Below are positions 7,962 to 16,381 of a stretch of DNA of 64,000 nt, in pieces (position 1 is the stretch's first letter; every line of letters begins with the position of its first letter). This DNA comes from Streptomyces sp. NBRC 110611 (GTDB lineage: Bacteria; Actinomycetota; Actinomycetes; Streptomycetales; Streptomycetaceae), in assembly GCF_001590865.1 (NCBI RefSeq), contig NZ_BBUY01000001.1, positions 490,866-554,865 on the forward strand. Reading direction: 5' to 3'. The notes beneath the pieces are model-generated. The model was not told where the DNA came from, did no database searches, and worked only from the letters and a program-made list of their open reading frames with translations. Position numbers and translations under genes: made by a program.

Positions 7962-8756
7962 ATGCAGCGGTTCGGCACGGACGAGTGGGTCGGTATCGAG
8001 CGCCACGGCTTTGTCGCGGAGCTGGTCATGGACCGCCCCAAGGCCATGAACGCGGTCTCCACGGCGATGGCTGACGCCCTGTCCGAGGCCTGCGCCGAGC
8101 TGGCCGCGGACCGTTCCGTACGGGCGGTGGTGCTCACCTCCACCCACGAGCGGGCGTTCTGTGTGGGCGCCGACCTCAAGGAGCGCAACTCCTTCACGGA
8201 CGCGGACCTGCTGCGCCAGCGCCCGCACACCCGCGCCGCCTACGCCGGCGTACTGGAGCTGCCGATGCCGACCCTCGCCGCCGTGCACGGCTTCGCGCTC
8301 GGCGGCGGCTTCGAGCTGGCGCTGGCCTGCGATCTGATCGTCGCGGACGAGACCGCGGTGGTCGGCCTGCCGGAGGTGTCGGTGGGAGTGATCCCCGGCG
8401 GCGGGGGCACCCAGCTGCTGCCCCGCCGGGTGGGTGCGGCGCGGGCCGCCGAGCTGATCTTCACCGCGCGCCGGGTGCCGGCGGCCGAGGCGGTGACGCT
8501 GGGCCTGGTCGACCGGCTGGTCGCGGACGGGCAGGACCGGGCCGAAGCGCTGGAGCTGGCGGCCGGGATCGCCCGCAATTCGCCGGTCGGACTGCGCGCC
8601 GCCAAGCGCGCGATGCGGCTGGGGCACGGCCTCGATCTGCGGGCCGGTCTGGAGCTGGAGGACGGCGCCTGGCGCAGTGTGGCCTTCTCCGGTGACCGCG
8701 CGGAGGGCGTCGCGGCGTTCAACGAGAAGCGGCATCCGCAGTGGCCCGGTGAGTGA
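7962..8756 (+). CDS. Enoyl-CoA hydratase/isomerase (crotonase family)
   Basis: A 264-residue crotonase that most likely hydrates trans-2-enoyl-CoA in fatty-acid beta-oxidation. The CoA-binding and oxyanion segments are HERAFCVGADLKER and HGFALGGGFELALACD, and the catalytic region is GLPEVSVGVIPGGGGTQLLPR, with Glu residues in the expected places. The start at 7962 is preferred because GGGAGGG lies 5 bases upstream. A GTG at 7935 would add nine residues but has a poor site. It is monocistronic between cya and the GGDEF gene. The specific acyl substrate cannot be inferred. Confidence 0.92.
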   Translation: MQRFGTDEWVGIERHGFVAELVMDRPKAMNAVSTAMADALSEACAELAADRSVRAVVLTSTHERAFCVGADLKERNSFTDADLLRQRPHTRAAYAGVLELPMPTLAAVHGFALGGGFELALACDLIVADETAVVGLPEVSVGVIPGGGGTQLLPRRVGAARAAELIFTARRVPAAEAVTLGLVDRLVADGQDRAEALELAAGIARNSPVGLRAAKRAMRLGHGLDLRAGLELEDGAWRSVAFSGDRAEGVAAFNEKRHPQWPGE

Positions 8757-9036
8757 GCGCCGGGACCGGGGCCGGGGCCGGAGTGGCCCGATGGGGTGAG
8801 GCCCGGGCGTCATCCGGTCACAGACGGGCGTGGCGGCGCTCACGTACCGTAGTCGCCCCGCCATGGTCACGGCCGGATCCGCGCTCACCAGCCGTGACGC
8901 AGACGGCGTAGATGGCGCAGATAACGCCCAGGTGTCAATCCCACGCCGAAAGGGGCGAAAGGGGTTAAACATTCCTACGCTGTACTACAGAGCGTGCTCA
9001 CAGTGACGGCTCGCGGTGACGGAATGTGAGGATCCG

Positions 9037-10233
9037 GTGACGGGCGAGGGTGATGCGAGGCTGCGGGCCGTGGTGGAGCTGGCGCAGTCGATGGCGGCCG
9101 CCCACACCCCGCACGAATCGGCGCACGCCGCGGCGCAGGGTGTGCGCCAGGCCCTGGGCGGCTCCTTCGCGGCGATCTCGAAGTGGGAGCGTGAGCTGGG
9201 GAAACTGCGGGTGCTGGTCAACGTCGGCGAACTGGCCGATGACGAGGAGGAGTTCCCGGACGACGAGAGCTACCCGGTCCACGAGTTCCCGGAGATCGTC
9301 GGTTTCCTGCACGAGCAGTGGGCCGGCGGCGGCGAGCCCAGCGCCTGGGTGGAGACGGCCGAGGGGGATCCTCCCCCGGTTGTCGGCCCGGGGGATCTCC
9401 AGCCCGGCGCCCCGGGAGGGGGCTGCGGCGGCGGCCCGTACAACCGGCAGCGGGTGGCCGCGCTGCGCCGCCGCGGCCGGGCCTGCTGCGTGGTCGCGCC
9501 GATCCTGCTGCACGGCCGCGCGTGGGGCGAGCTGTATGTCGCCCGGCGCACCGGCGAGCCGCTCTTCGACCGGTCGGACGCCGAGTTCGCAAGCGTCCTC
9601 GCCGCCGTCACGGCCGCCGGTATCGCGCAGACCGAGCGGCTGGCGGAGGCCCGTCGGCTGGCGTTCACCGATGCGCTGACCGGGCTCGCCAACCGCCGCG
9701 CGGTCGATATGCGACTGGACGAGGCGCTGGAGCAGCACCGTGTCGACGATGCGGTGGTGAGCCTGCTGGTGTGTGATCTGAACGGTCTGAAGCGGGTGAA
9801 CGACTCGCGTGGCCATGCGGTCGGCGACCGGCTGCTGGAACGGTTCGGCTCGCTGCTGTCGCTGTGCGGCGCGATGCTGCCCGGCGCGCTGGCCGCCCGG
9901 CTCGGCGGTGACGAGTTCTGTCTGCTCGCGGTGGGCCCGTCGGCCGACGAGGTGGTCAAGGTGGCCGAGGAGCTGTGTGACCGGGCCGGGGAGCTGGACC
10001 TCGGAGAGGGGGTCGCGGTGGGGGTCGCCTCGACCGGTCACCCGATCGGTCCGGTACGCAGCGCCCGCCGGCTCTTCCGGCTCGCGGACGCCGCTCAGTA
10101 CAAGGCCAAGGCGGCGGGCTCGGCCGAGCCGGTGGTGGCCGGCCGGCACGGCGGCGAGGACGACCCCGTCGTACGGCTCGCGGACGCCCCGGACCGCCGG
10201 GTGGGGCCCGAGCGGCGACGCTTCCGGAGGTGA
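9037..10233 (+). CDS. GAF-GGDEF diguanylate cyclase
   Basis: A cytosolic protein of about 398 residues with an N-terminal GAF-like sensor and a C-terminal GGDEF domain, expected to make c-di-GMP from GTP, which controls development in Streptomyces. The catalytic LGGDEF is intact, preceded by DALTGLANRRA and CDLNGLKRVND...GH. No RxxD inhibitory site sits just before GGDEF, so classical product inhibition may be absent. A Gly/Pro-rich stretch encoded around 9360-9440 interrupts the GAF region. GTG 9037 has GAGG 5 bases upstream; the longer frame from 9016 has no such site. There is no membrane segment. Confidence 0.88.
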   Translation: MTGEGDARLRAVVELAQSMAAAHTPHESAHAAAQGVRQALGGSFAAISKWERELGKLRVLVNVGELADDEEEFPDDESYPVHEFPEIVGFLHEQWAGGGEPSAWVETAEGDPPPVVGPGDLQPGAPGGGCGGGPYNRQRVAALRRRGRACCVVAPILLHGRAWGELYVARRTGEPLFDRSDAEFASVLAAVTAAGIAQTERLAEARRLAFTDALTGLANRRAVDMRLDEALEQHRVDDAVVSLLVCDLNGLKRVNDSRGHAVGDRLLERFGSLLSLCGAMLPGALAARLGGDEFCLLAVGPSADEVVKVAEELCDRAGELDLGEGVAVGVASTGHPIGPVRSARRLFRLADAAQYKAKAAGSAEPVVAGRHGGEDDPVVRLADAPDRRVGPERRRFRR

Positions 10234-10246
10234 GGCAACTCCCTGC

Positions 10247-10296
10247 TGGATCCCACTGGATCCCACTGGATCCCACTGGACCTCCCTGGACCTCCC
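10247..10296. repeat. Five 10-bp tandem units between the GGDEF gene and hutH
   Basis: Three perfect copies of TGGATCCCAC are followed by two of TGGACCTCCC. The array sits 13 bp after the GGDEF stop and about 110 bp upstream of hutH. No gene function is evident. Confidence 0.75.
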
Positions 10297-10408
10297 CGGG
10301 TATCTCCGCGGGTGTTTTCCTGGAAGCCTGCTGAACAGGTAACAGGTAAGGGGTGAACCCGGCATCCACTGGTGACATTCGGCGATTCAGTCTCTAGGGT
10401 GCCTGAAT

Positions 10409-11953
10409 ATGGATATGCACACTGTGGTGCTGGGGACGTCCGGCACGACCGCACAGGACGTCGTCGCGGTGGCCCGCGGCGCGGCCCGGATCGAGCTGTC
10501 CGAGGAGGCTCTCGCGGCCATCGCCACCTCCCGCGCCTGCATCGACGAACTCGCCGCCAAGCCCGACCCTGTCTACGGCGTCTCCACCGGCTTCGGCGCC
10601 CTGGCCATCCGCCGCATCAGTCCAGAACTGCGCGGCCGACTCCAGCGCAACATCGTGCGTTCGCACGCGGCCGGAATGGGCCCACGGGTCGAGCGCGAGG
10701 TCGTTCGCGCGCTGATGTTCCTGCGCCTCAAGACGCTCGCCTCCGGACACACCGGCGTCCGCCCGCTGGTCGCCGAGACGATGGCCGCCATACTCAACGC
10801 CGGGATCACCCCGGTCGTCCACGAATACGGCTCCCTCGGCTGCTCCGGCGACCTCGCACCGCTCTCCCACTGCGCGCTGACCCTGATGGGGGAGGGCGAG
10901 GCGGAGGGCCCCGACGGCATCGTCCGGCCGGCCGCCGAACTGCTCGCCGCACACGGCATCCCGCCCGTGGAACTGCGCGAGAAGGAAGGCCTCGCCCTCC
11001 TCAACGGCACCGACGGGATGCTCGGCATGCTCGTGATGGCCTGCGCCGATCTGGCCCGGCTGTTCACCTCGGCGGACATCACCGCGGCCCTCTCCCTGGA
11101 GGCGCTGCTCGGCACCGACAAGGTCCTGGCGCCCGAGCTCCATGCCATCCGCCCGCACCCCGGGCAGGCCGCCTCGGCCGCCAATATGCTGAAGGTGCTG
11201 TCCGGTTCGGGCTTCACCGGCCACCACCAGGGCGACGCCCCGCGCGTCCAGGACGCCTACTCCATCCGCTGCGCCCCGCAGGTCGCCGGCGCCGGCCGGG
11301 ACACCCTCGACCACGCCCGCCTGGTCGCCGACCGCGAGCTGGCGTCGGCGGTCGACAACCCCGTCGCACTGCCGGACGGCCGGGTGGAGTCCAACGGCAA
11401 CTTCCACGGCGCCCCGGTCGCGTACGTCCTGGACTTCCTCGCCATCGCCGCGGCCGACCTCGGCTCCATCGCCGAACGCCGCACCGACCGCCTGCTCGAC
11501 CCGAACCGCTCCCACGGTCTGCCCGCCTTCCTGGCCGGCGACCCCGGCGTCGACTCCGGCCTGATGATCGCCCAGTACACCCAGGCCGCGCTGGTCAGCG
11601 AGCTGAAGCGGCTGGCCGGGCCCGCGTCGGTGGACTCCATCCCGTCCTCCGCCATGCAGGAGGACCATGTCTCGATGGGCTGGTCCGCGGCCCGCAAGCT
11701 GCGCACCGCCGTCGACAACCTCACCCGGATCCTCGCCGTCGAGCTGTACGCGGCGACCCGCGCCATCGAGATGCGCGACGGGCTCGCCCCGGCCCCGGCC
11801 ACCCGCGCGGTACTGGAGGCGGTGCGCGCCGAGGGCATCCAGGGCCCGGGCGAGGACCGCTTCCTGGCGCCGGACCTGGAGGGCGCGTATGCGTTCGTGC
11901 GGGACGGCAAGCTGGTGGCGGCCGTGGAGGCGGTCACCGGGGAGCTGGCGTAG
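10409..11953 (+). CDS. hutH: Histidine ammonia-lyase
   Basis: A 514-residue enzyme that deaminates L-histidine to trans-urocanate, the first step of histidine use. The cofactor MIO forms from a tripeptide that here reads Cys145-Ser146-Gly147 in EYGSLGCSGDLAPLSH, instead of the usual Ala-Ser-Gly. From memory Cys-Ser-Gly is normal for Streptomyces HutH. Other family blocks (YGVSTGFG, GNFHGAP, QYTQAALVSE, SSAMQEDHVSM) are present and the length is normal. ATG 10409 follows a TAGGGT -10-like box by 8 bases with no strong Shine-Dalgarno, and ATG 10415 is an alternative. It is not linked to other hut genes. Confidence 0.95.
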   Translation: MDMHTVVLGTSGTTAQDVVAVARGAARIELSEEALAAIATSRACIDELAAKPDPVYGVSTGFGALAIRRISPELRGRLQRNIVRSHAAGMGPRVEREVVRALMFLRLKTLASGHTGVRPLVAETMAAILNAGITPVVHEYGSLGCSGDLAPLSHCALTLMGEGEAEGPDGIVRPAAELLAAHGIPPVELREKEGLALLNGTDGMLGMLVMACADLARLFTSADITAALSLEALLGTDKVLAPELHAIRPHPGQAASAANMLKVLSGSGFTGHHQGDAPRVQDAYSIRCAPQVAGAGRDTLDHARLVADRELASAVDNPVALPDGRVESNGNFHGAPVAYVLDFLAIAAADLGSIAERRTDRLLDPNRSHGLPAFLAGDPGVDSGLMIAQYTQAALVSELKRLAGPASVDSIPSSAMQEDHVSMGWSAARKLRTAVDNLTRILAVELYAATRAIEMRDGLAPAPATRAVLEAVRAEGIQGPGEDRFLAPDLEGAYAFVRDGKLVAAVEAVTGELA

Positions 11954-12016
11954 GGGAGTACTGGACGACTGCTGGTCGCTGGTTGCCGCTTGCCGGTCGC
12001 GGGTTGCAGGTTGTGG

Positions 12017-12072
12017 CCCGCAGCCCGCAGCCCGCAGCCCGCAGCCCGCAGCCCGCAGCCCGCGACCCGCGG
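12017..12072. repeat. (CCCGCAG)n heptanucleotide repeat
   Basis: Six perfect and two variant copies of CCCGCAG lie directly before the hutH terminator hairpin. Copy number is likely to vary between strains by slippage. Confidence 0.85.
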
Positions 12073-12075
12073 AGC

Positions 12076-12115
12076 AAGGCCCCGGGCGCGTGAGTGACGC
12101 GACGCCCGGGGCCTT
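12076..12115. terminator. Bidirectional terminator between hutH and the LAxTG gene
   Basis: A perfect 13-bp stem (AAGGCCCCGGGCG with its complement), a 14-base loop and a CTCTC tail. It lies between two convergent genes. Confidence 0.8.
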
Positions 12116-12166
12116 CTCTCGTTGCGTATCCGCGTGTTCTTGTGGCGGCGCGTATCGCGCGGGCGG

Positions 12167-12643
12167 TCAGGGCGTTTCGTGGCGTGTGCGGCGTACGGAG
12201 TAGCCGACCAGCCCGGCGCCGAGCATGAGGCAGACGGTACCGCCGATCACATACGGGGTGGTGTCCGGGCTGCCGGTGTCGGCGAGGAGGCGCTGCGGGG
12301 CGGTGGAACCCGAGCCCGGGGAGCCGCTCTCGCCACCACTCTGCGCACGACGCTCCGCACCATCACCACTGCCTGTGCGGCCCGTCCGGCCCGGCCCGCC
12401 CGCCAGTTCCGGCGTCCCCGGTGCGGACTCCGAGTCCGTATGCAGACCGGAACCGCTGTTCAGACCGGAACCATCACTCAGACCGGAACTGCTGCTCAGA
12501 CCGGAACCGCCACTCAGGCTGGAATCGCTTGAATCTTTCGCGCCGTCAATTCCCACGATCGCATTGGCGGATGGTACGAACCACAAGGCGAACAGCACCG
12601 ATCCCGCCGTCGCGGCGGTCAGGAGTGGTCGTCGCGCGGTCAC
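12167..12643 (-). CDS. Secreted LAxTG-anchored wall protein
   Basis: A 158-residue exported protein. It has a Sec signal peptide (about residues 1-28, ending ANA), a Ser/Gly-rich stalk built from hexapeptide-like SGSGLxx repeats (encoded by about five 18-bp tandem units near 12440-12530), and a C-terminal sorting signal. The sorting signal is LADTG at about 121-125, then a hydrophobic stretch and a RRTRHETP tail. LAxTG is the motif used by actinobacterial class E sortases, so the product should be linked to peptidoglycan. No adhesive or enzymatic domain is visible and no sortase lies nearby. The GTG start has a G-rich site upstream. Confidence 0.8.
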   Translation of the reverse strand: MTARRPLLTAATAGSVLFALWFVPSANAIVGIDGAKDSSDSSLSGGSGLSSSSGLSDGSGLNSGSGLHTDSESAPGTPELAGGPGRTGRTGSGDGAERRAQSGGESGSPGSGSTAPQRLLADTGSPDTTPYVIGGTVCLMLGAGLVGYSVRRTRHETP

Positions 12644-12752
12644 GGAAGCGATCCCCCTTGTGGGTTCGACGAATTGGCTGTTGAGCGCAGATGTTAGTAA
12701 CTGCCGCGGGTCGCGGGGAAGTCAGGCCCCATCCAGTCCTAACCTCCGTGCT

Positions 12753-13091
12753 ATGAGCAATGGTGAGACATCACGTTTTGTGCGGCTTCATGTCGAACTG
12801 GTCATGGAGGTCACCGACGCGGACCGGCTGACCCGCGCCGCCCTCGACCGCATCGACGACGACCCCTCCCTGCCCGACGACGAGCGCCGACGGTCCCAGG
12901 AAGCCGTCACGGAGGACCCGGCGGAGGCGCTGGCCCATCTGATCGACCCGTTCGACCTGGTCTCCGCCGTACCGGGCACCGAACTCGCCCAGGCATCGTG
13001 GAGCAGCGAAGGGCTGACCGACTACGACCCCGACGCCGAATGGGATGCGACGGAGTGGGAGCTGGCCGACGGCGCGGCCGCCGAGGTCTGA
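12753..13091 (+). CDS. Small acidic conserved protein
   Basis: A 112-residue soluble, acidic protein starting MSNGETSRFVRLHVELVMEVTD. There is a mixed alpha/beta first half and a D/E-rich C-terminus (DYDPDAEWDATEWEL). I do not recognise a domain; it looks like a conserved actinobacterial hypothetical. The start is supported by a TAACCT -10-like box ending 7 bases before the ATG with no Shine-Dalgarno, suggesting a leaderless transcript. It is divergent from the LAxTG gene and followed by a strong terminator, so it is monocistronic. Confidence 0.72.
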   Translation: MSNGETSRFVRLHVELVMEVTDADRLTRAALDRIDDDPSLPDDERRRSQEAVTEDPAEALAHLIDPFDLVSAVPGTELAQASWSSEGLTDYDPDAEWDATEWELADGAAAEV

Positions 13092-13120
13092 CCCCGGCAC
13101 TGTCTCTGACACCGCCGTGG

Positions 13121-13153
13121 CCCCCGTACGGCACGCTCCTCGCCGTACGGGGG
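13121..13153 (+). terminator. Terminator after the small acidic protein gene
   Basis: A perfect 12-bp stem (CCCCCGTACGGC and complement) with a 9-base loop, 30 bp after the stop codon. Confidence 0.75.
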
Positions 13154-13405
13154 TCTCCCATGGCCGTACGGGGCATAGGTGCAGTATGTGATCAAAACGC
13201 ACTAAGTGTCCTACCCCACACTTTTCGGAGGAATGGAACGGTTGGCGCGGAAAAGGCGTTCACTGGGCGTCGGTCGGAATGCCTGCGTCCGGATAGGCCT
13301 GCGTTCTGATCGGCAGCTCACTCGGGGATTGTTTGCCTGCGAAATCCGCAGTAGTCAGCAGTAATCGGTAGCACTCGGTAGTAATCGGTAGCAATGGAGA
13401 TGCGT
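13154..13405. other. Upstream region of the L,D-transpeptidase gene
   Basis: About 250 bp with unusually AT-rich patches for this genome (TGATCAAAACGCACTAAGTG near 13190) and three TCGGTAG direct repeats at about 13363-13392, just before the start. A promoter is likely but I cannot assign its boxes. Confidence 0.45.
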
Positions 13406-14698
13406 GTGATGACGGACAGCAAGCGCCGCAAGGGCCGCATAGCCGCCGCCGCGCTGCTCGGGAGCGTGCTCACGCTCGCCGCGTCCGGCACCGGCCATGC
13501 GGCCGCCAACGGCAGTCCCGGTGACGATGACGGTGCGCGCGGTGCCGGTAGCGGTACACGGCACGAGAACGCCCAGCAGGTGGACGAGGCAGCCGCCGAG
13601 GAAGCGTCGCAAGCCAGGATCACCATCACGCCGAAGGACGGCGCCACCAAGGTGGGCATCGACCGTGACATCAAGGTCACCGTCAGCGAGGGCCGGCTCA
13701 CCGACGTCACCATGACCGCCGTCGGAAGCGGGCGGACGGTCCGCGGCACGCTCTCCGCCGACGGCACCTCCTGGACCCCCGACCAGGCTCTTCAGCACAT
13801 GACGACGTACAAGGTCACCGCGCACGCGGTCGACTCCCAGGGGCGCCGGGCGGTGGAGAACTCCCGCTTCACCACCGTCACCCCGCCCTACCTCTTCATC
13901 GGGAACTTCACGCCCGAGGACGGTTCGACGGTCGGCGTCGGCATGCCGGTGTCGATCAACTTCGACAAGCCGGTCAAGAACAAGGCCGCCGTCGAGTCCG
14001 CGATCAAGGTCTCGGCCAGCAGCAACCAGCGGGTCGTCGGCCACTGGTTCAGCGACACCCGGCTGGACTTCCGCCCCCGCGGCTACTGGCAGGCGAACTC
14101 CGAGGTCACCATGGCGCTCGGCCTGGACGGCGTCCAGGCGTCGCCGGGCGTCACCGGCATCCAGAACAAGACCGTCCGCTTCCACATCGGCCACGCGCAG
14201 GTCAGCACCGTCGACATCAAGACGCATTGGATGACCGTGAAGCGTGACGGTGAGGTCATCAAGACCATCCCGATCTCGGCGGGCAGCACCGAGAACCCGA
14301 CGTACAACGGCAAGATGGTCATCTCCGAGCGGTTCGAGCAGACCCGGATGAACGGTTCGACGGTCGGTTTCAAGAAGAAGGACGGCAAGGGCGAGTACGA
14401 CATCCCTGATGTGCCGCACGCCCAGCGTCTGTCGTCCTCCGGCACCTTCATCCACGGCAACTACTGGGGCAAGGGAATCTTCGGCCGCGCCAACACCAGC
14501 CACGGCTGCATCGGCCTGAAGGACGCGAAGGGCGCCGATGACCCCACGACCGACGGCGCCTGGTTCTTCGACCACTCGCGGACCGGCGATGTGGTCGAGG
14601 TGATCAACTCTTCCGACCGCACCATCAAGCCGGACAACGGCCTGAACGGCTGGAACATGGACTGGTCGCAGTGGGTGGCGGGCAGCGCCCTGCGCTGA
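13406..14698 (+). CDS. Secreted L,D-transpeptidase (YkuD) with Ig-like domains
   Basis: An exported 3-3 peptidoglycan cross-linking enzyme of about 430 residues. It has a signal peptide (hydrophobic AAAALLGSVLTLAAS, cleavage near GHA-AA), a disordered D/G/E-rich linker, two Ig-like domains with paired PKDGATKVGIDRDIKV / PEDGSTVGVGMPVSI repeats, and a C-terminal YkuD domain. The catalytic signature HGNYWGKGIFG...SHGCIGL includes the nucleophilic Cys. There is no lipobox Cys. GGAG at 13396-13399 best fits GTG 13406 or ATG 13409; an in-frame ATG at 13394 overlaps that site. Confidence 0.92.
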   Translation: MMTDSKRRKGRIAAAALLGSVLTLAASGTGHAAANGSPGDDDGARGAGSGTRHENAQQVDEAAAEEASQARITITPKDGATKVGIDRDIKVTVSEGRLTDVTMTAVGSGRTVRGTLSADGTSWTPDQALQHMTTYKVTAHAVDSQGRRAVENSRFTTVTPPYLFIGNFTPEDGSTVGVGMPVSINFDKPVKNKAAVESAIKVSASSNQRVVGHWFSDTRLDFRPRGYWQANSEVTMALGLDGVQASPGVTGIQNKTVRFHIGHAQVSTVDIKTHWMTVKRDGEVIKTIPISAGSTENPTYNGKMVISERFEQTRMNGSTVGFKKKDGKGEYDIPDVPHAQRLSSSGTFIHGNYWGKGIFGRANTSHGCIGLKDAKGADDPTTDGAWFFDHSRTGDVVEVINSSDRTIKPDNGLNGWNMDWSQWVAGSALR

Positions 14699-14773
14699 CC
14701 ACTGCACCTGGCTGACCACCGCGCCTGGCTAACTATCGCGCCCGGCTGACGTCCTCGGCGTTCTCGACGTCCG

Positions 14774-15679
14774 TCACGGCTCCACCGGCGCGAAGTACGC
14801 TCCCGGCGGCACCCCCACCGCCCGGCGGAAGGCCGCGACGAAGGCGCTCGGGGAGGCGTAACCCACCCGCGCCGCAACCGCCGCGACCGTGGCGCCCGCG
14901 GCCAGCAACGGCATCGCGGCCTGCAAACGGACCCGGGTGCGCCACTGCCCGTACGGCATACCGGTGTCGGCCACGAACGCCCGGGCCAGGGTCCGGCCGC
15001 TCGCCCCCACCCGGGCGCCCCACTCGGCCAGCGTCCGCCCGTCCGCCGGATCGGCGCGCAGCGCCTCCGCAACCCGGCGCGCCCGTGGGTCGTGGGGCAT
15101 CGGTGCCTGCACCGTGGCCACCGACACCGGGCGCAGCTGGTCCAGGACGACGGCCTCGGCCCGTTCGCGGGCGGCCGGCTCCAGGGTCTCGTCCGCCAGG
15201 TACGTGATCAGCTCGCGCAGCAGCGGGGAGACGCCGACGACGGTGGGCGCCGGCCAGCCGACCGGGCAGCGCTCCGGCAGGTAGTACAAGCTCCGGAAGA
15301 GCGCCGGCCCCGCGGCGCCGGTGGCATGCGGGGTGTCCGCCGGTATCCACAGTGCCATCGACGGCGGCAGTACCCAGGTGTTGCCGGCCGCTCGTACGGC
15401 CAGAACTCCCTTTCTCGCCCAGGTCAGTTGATGGTGCCCGTGACGATGGCGCTGGAACCACTGCCCGCCGGCCATCGCGAAGCTCCCCACGACCACGGCC
15501 GCCCCGGCGAGCGGCCCGCCCGGCACCACCTGCTCCTCCACGACACTCGCCCGACGGCTCTCCGCCCCGCTTCCCGCCCCGCTTCCCGCCCCGCTTCCCG
15601 CCCCGCTTCCCGCCCTGCCTTCCGCCCCGCGGTCCGTCCCACCTTCCGCCCCGCGACTGTCCGTCCGGCGATACAACAT
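14774..15679 (-). CDS. AraC-family transcriptional regulator
   Basis: A regulator with an N-terminal cupin-type sensing region (HRHGHHQLTWARKGVLAVRA, then WVLPPSMALWIPADTPH) and two C-terminal helix-turn-helix motifs (RTLAEWGARVGASGRTLARAF and AAVAARVGYASPSAFVAAFRRAVG). Near the N-terminus a 12-bp repeat (CTTCCCGCCCCG on the plus strand) occurs about five times at 15565-15625 and encodes a GSGA tract. This could be real protein or untranslated leader, so the start (ATG 15679, GTG 15703, or one downstream) is uncertain. It is divergent from the methyltransferase gene, its most likely target. Confidence 0.82.
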   Translation of the reverse strand: MLYRRTDSRGAEGGTDRGAEGRAGSGAGSGAGSGAGSGAESRRASVVEEQVVPGGPLAGAAVVVGSFAMAGGQWFQRHRHGHHQLTWARKGVLAVRAAGNTWVLPPSMALWIPADTPHATGAAGPALFRSLYYLPERCPVGWPAPTVVGVSPLLRELITYLADETLEPAARERAEAVVLDQLRPVSVATVQAPMPHDPRARRVAEALRADPADGRTLAEWGARVGASGRTLARAFVADTGMPYGQWRTRVRLQAAMPLLAAGATVAAVAARVGYASPSAFVAAFRRAVGVPPGAYFAPVEP

Positions 15680-15717
15680 GTCCCCCTGTCGCCTGGTGGT
15701 CACCGCACACCGCTTCC

Positions 15718-15723
15718 TACGCT
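15718..15723 (+). promoter_or_regulatory. -10 box of a leaderless methyltransferase promoter
   Basis: TACGCT ends 6 bases before ATG 15730. No Shine-Dalgarno precedes the start. Confidence 0.45.
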
Positions 15724-15729
15724 CGCCCC

Positions 15730-16317
15730 ATGCCCTCCATGAATCGATATCACCAGTGGGTGTGCAACTCCCGCCTGTGGGCCCGTGCGGTGGAGAAAGA
15801 CCTGTTGCCATGGGCCCTGCACGACGTACAACTGGGCGCCGAAACCCTGGAAATCGGTCCCGGGTACGGCGCCACGACACGGGTGCTGGAGCGTCGCACC
15901 GGCGGCCGGCTGGCCCTCCTCGAGGTCGACGAGTACGCGGCGCGGCGGCTACGGGCCAGGTACGCCCGACACGGCGACCGGATCGAGGTGGTGCACGGCG
16001 ACGGCGCCGCGATGCCGCTCCCGGACGCCGGTTTCGACACCGTCGTCTGCTTCACCATGCTGCATCACGTGCCGTCACCTCAGCTACAGGACCGGCTCTT
16101 CGCCGAGGCACACCGGGTGCTGCGCCCGGGCGGAGTCTTCGCGGGCTGTGACGGCCGCGCAAGCCACGCCTTCCGCCTGATGCACCTGGGCGACACCTAC
16201 GTTCCGGTACCGCCCGAAACCCTGCCCGCCCGACTGCACACAGCCGGCTTCGACCCCGCCGCCACCACCCTCACCCTCACCAAGAACCGCTTCCGCTTCC
16301 GCACAACCCGGCCCTAA
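15730..16317 (+). CDS. Class I SAM-dependent methyltransferase
   Basis: A 195-residue soluble methyltransferase of the UbiE/Methyltransf_11 type. Motif I is LEIGPGYGATTRVLE, the acidic end of strand 2 is LLEVDEYA, and motif IV is VVCFTMLHHV, followed by HRVLRPGGVFAGCD. The substrate is unknown. It is divergent from the AraC regulator with under 60 bp between them, which suggests direct control. A -10 box 6 bases before the ATG and absence of a ribosome-binding site suggest leaderless translation; ATG 15739 is an alternative start. Confidence 0.88.
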   Translation: MPSMNRYHQWVCNSRLWARAVEKDLLPWALHDVQLGAETLEIGPGYGATTRVLERRTGGRLALLEVDEYAARRLRARYARHGDRIEVVHGDGAAMPLPDAGFDTVVCFTMLHHVPSPQLQDRLFAEAHRVLRPGGVFAGCDGRASHAFRLMHLGDTYVPVPPETLPARLHTAGFDPAATTLTLTKNRFRFRTTRP

Positions 16318-16381
16318 CCGCGCCCCTCCCTCACCTCGCGGCTCTCTCCCTGCGCACCCGTCACCCGTCACCCGTCACTCG

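Noticed and set aside
8960..9020. BldD-box-like sequence before the GGDEF gene
   Set aside because: The stretch around CTACAGAGCGTGCTCACAGTGAC has parts of the consensus, but spacing and central positions do not fit on either strand.
9016..9036. GTG 9016 as start of the GGDEF protein
   Set aside because: No Shine-Dalgarno precedes it, whereas GTG 9037 has GAGG at the right spacing. The seven extra residues add no domain.
13265..13295. GGAAT...GTT ECF promoter before the L,D-transpeptidase gene
   Set aside because: The spacing is 22 bases rather than 18-19, so it does not fit the SigR form.
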